Shown: piece after piece, positions 41,535 to 42,585 of the stretch
Position numbering within the stretch: the stretch's first letter is position 1
Layout of the letters: every line of letters starts with the position of its first letter
Assembly: GCA_003152485.1 (NCBI GenBank)
Contig: PMAE01000020.1
Span: forward strand, 26,695-69,279
Direction: 5' to 3'
Length of the DNA: 42,585 nucleotides
Source: Gemmatimonadota bacterium
GTDB taxonomy: Bacteria; Gemmatimonadota; Gemmatimonadetes; Gemmatimonadales; Gemmatimonadaceae
Translations under genes and position numbers: made by a program
The notes under the pieces: model-generated
What the model saw: only the letters and a program-made list of their open reading frames with translations
Database searches by the model: none
Told to the model about the DNA's origin: nothing

Positions 41535-42585
41535 ATGCGTCTGTCCACATCTGTCCACATCGGCCTGTGCATAAGTCTGTGCGCGTGTGGGCAACTGCGG
41601 GACACACACCGGCGTAGGGCTCGAAACGACCGCGCGGCGACCAGCGACCAGAAACCCTTCAAAGTTGCGTTGCTCACGCCCGGTCCGATCTCCGACCAGG
41701 CGTGGAACTCGGCGGCCTATCGTGGGCTCCTGCGGATACAGGACAGCCTCGGCGCGCAGATCAGCCACATCGAGACGAAGACGCCCGCCGAGTTCGACGA
41801 AAACTTTCGGCAGTACGGGGCGCAGGGGTACAATCTCGTCATCGGGAATGGCTTCGAGTATCAGGACGCCGTGCAACGCGTCGCCCCCGACTACCCGCAG
41901 ACGATGTACGTGACGACGTCCGGCGACCGGACGGGTCAGAACTGGGCCGGCATCGATTTTCGGTTCGAGGAAGGGGCGTACCTCGCGGGGATGATCGCGG
42001 GCAGCGTCACGAAGACCGGTGTGATCGGCACCATCGGCGGCACCGAGCTGCCGCCCGTCAAACGTGGATTCGCCGGGTTCATCGCGGGCGCACACGCGGT
42101 CAACCCGCGGATCAAGGTTCTGTCGTCGTACGTCGGAAATTGGGACGACGCGAGCGCCGCTAAAGAGCAAGCGCTCGCCCAGATCACCCAGGGCGCCGAC
42201 GTCATCTTCCAGAACGCGGACGCCGCGGGCCTCGGTGTGTTCCAGGCCGCGAAAGATTCCAAAGATGTGTGGGTCATCGGTTCCAACTCCGACCAGAACG
42301 GCATCGCGCCCGCAGTCACGCTCGGCAGCGTGGTGATCGATCTCCCACACGCGTTGTTCATGGTCGGCCAACAGATCCGGGACGGTCTGTTCACGCCAGG
42401 GGTCATCACACTTGGCGCGGAACAACAGGTCGTGAAGATGGTGATCAATCCCGCGCTCGGTCCACAGATCCCGGGCGCGACACGCGTGGCCGTCGATTCC
42501 GTTCAGCAGAGTATGGTGGCGGGCCGGTTCGTCGTCCCGATCGACAGCGCCCTGCTAGCGCCGGCGGCGGTGCCAGCGGCGGTGC
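41535..42585 (+). CDS. BMP family ABC transporter substrate-binding lipoprotein, 3' end outside window
   Basis: 350 codons, open to the window edge. The ATG at 41535 is the only start in the frame after a stop; it gives a short signal with lipobox SLCAC (Cys at residue 18). The BMP/PnrA fold follows: KVALLTPGPISDQAWN, YNLVIGNGFEYQDAV, NWAGIDFRFEEGAYLAGMIAG, VIGTIGG, GADVIFQNADAAGLGV and VWVIGSNSDQN. Family members bind nucleosides or related ligands for ABC import. No ribosome site is visible. Permease and ATPase genes would be expected beyond the window. Confidence 0.88.
   Translation, partial: MRLSTSVHIGLCISLCACGQLRDTHRRRARNDRAATSDQKPFKVALLTPGPISDQAWNSAAYRGLLRIQDSLGAQISHIETKTPAEFDENFRQYGAQGYNLVIGNGFEYQDAVQRVAPDYPQTMYVTTSGDRTGQNWAGIDFRFEEGAYLAGMIAGSVTKTGVIGTIGGTELPPVKRGFAGFIAGAHAVNPRIKVLSSYVGNWDDASAAKEQALAQITQGADVIFQNADAAGLGVFQAAKDSKDVWVIGSNSDQNGIAPAVTLGSVVIDLPHALFMVGQQIRDGLFTPGVITLGAEQQVVKMVINPALGPQIPGATRVAVDSVQQSMVAGRFVVPIDSALLAPAAVPAAV
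41541..41574. other. Cluster of three DnaA-box-like sequences
   Basis: CTGTCCACA at 41541-41549 and 41551-41559 (7 of 9 match, 10-bp tandem repeat) and TGTGCATAA at 41566-41574, whose complement TTATGCACA fits the DnaA box consensus TTATNCACA exactly. They overlap the first codons of the lipoprotein gene, so codon choice could explain them. No AT-rich unwinding region lies beside them. Confidence 0.35.

Overview
The window is very GC-rich and densely coded on both strands. Overlapping stops and starts are common, several genes start with GTG, and there are many large exported or outer-membrane proteins (TonB-dependent receptors, M13 peptidase, TldD/PmbA pair, gamma-glutamyltransferase). I read it as a bacterial chromosome with an outer membrane, most likely Gemmatimonadota. 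That placement rests on overall gene style and remembered protein families, not on a marker gene. I found no rRNA or tRNA gene, IS element or CRISPR array.

Layout. 1-9.9 kb: a truncated exported protein on the minus strand (its signal peptide appears broken by a TGA), a CPBP membrane protease, an M13 metallopeptidase, a YdeI-type gene remnant, a small exported helical protein, an ABC-F ATPase coupled to a cysteine-free Spx/ArsC-like protein, a multispanning membrane protein and a divergent YheT-like hydrolase. 10-15 kb: gamma-glutamyltransferase and a coupled tldD-pmbA pair whose TldD carries a Tat-like signal. 15.0-15.8 kb: two gene fragments, the N-terminus of a membrane-fusion adaptor joined to the C-terminus of a sensor kinase, which looks like a deletion scar. 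15.9-20.4 kb: OsmC, a PadR regulator with a clear double operator, a dienelactone hydrolase, an NfeD-like membrane protein, a zinc-ribbon membrane protein and a HEAT-repeat protein.

20.4-30.3 kb is the most unusual part. Three times, a small exported His/Cys-rich protein precedes an outer-membrane beta-barrel gene: minus strand 23447 to 20374, plus strand 23695 to 26636, and minus strand 30259 to 28234. The plus-strand copy continues into copC and copD, with a Met-rich CopD tail. I infer a copper acquisition or handling locus with paired surface receptors. The plus-strand receptor also has a short leader that can form three perfect stem-loops.

30.3-42.6 kb: a dicarboxylate/amino-acid symporter, then a block typical of the neighbourhood of a chromosome origin. 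It holds mnmG, a GT-C-like membrane protein, a D12-class adenine methyltransferase, parA, parB, a ParB-coupled membrane coiled-coil protein and a bactofilin. Two near-perfect parS sites sit in front of parA and parB. The window ends inside a BMP-family substrate-binding lipoprotein whose first codons overlap three DnaA-box-like sequences. Several starts lack a Shine-Dalgarno sequence and lie 6-8 nt after a TAnnnT element, which suggests leaderless mRNAs.
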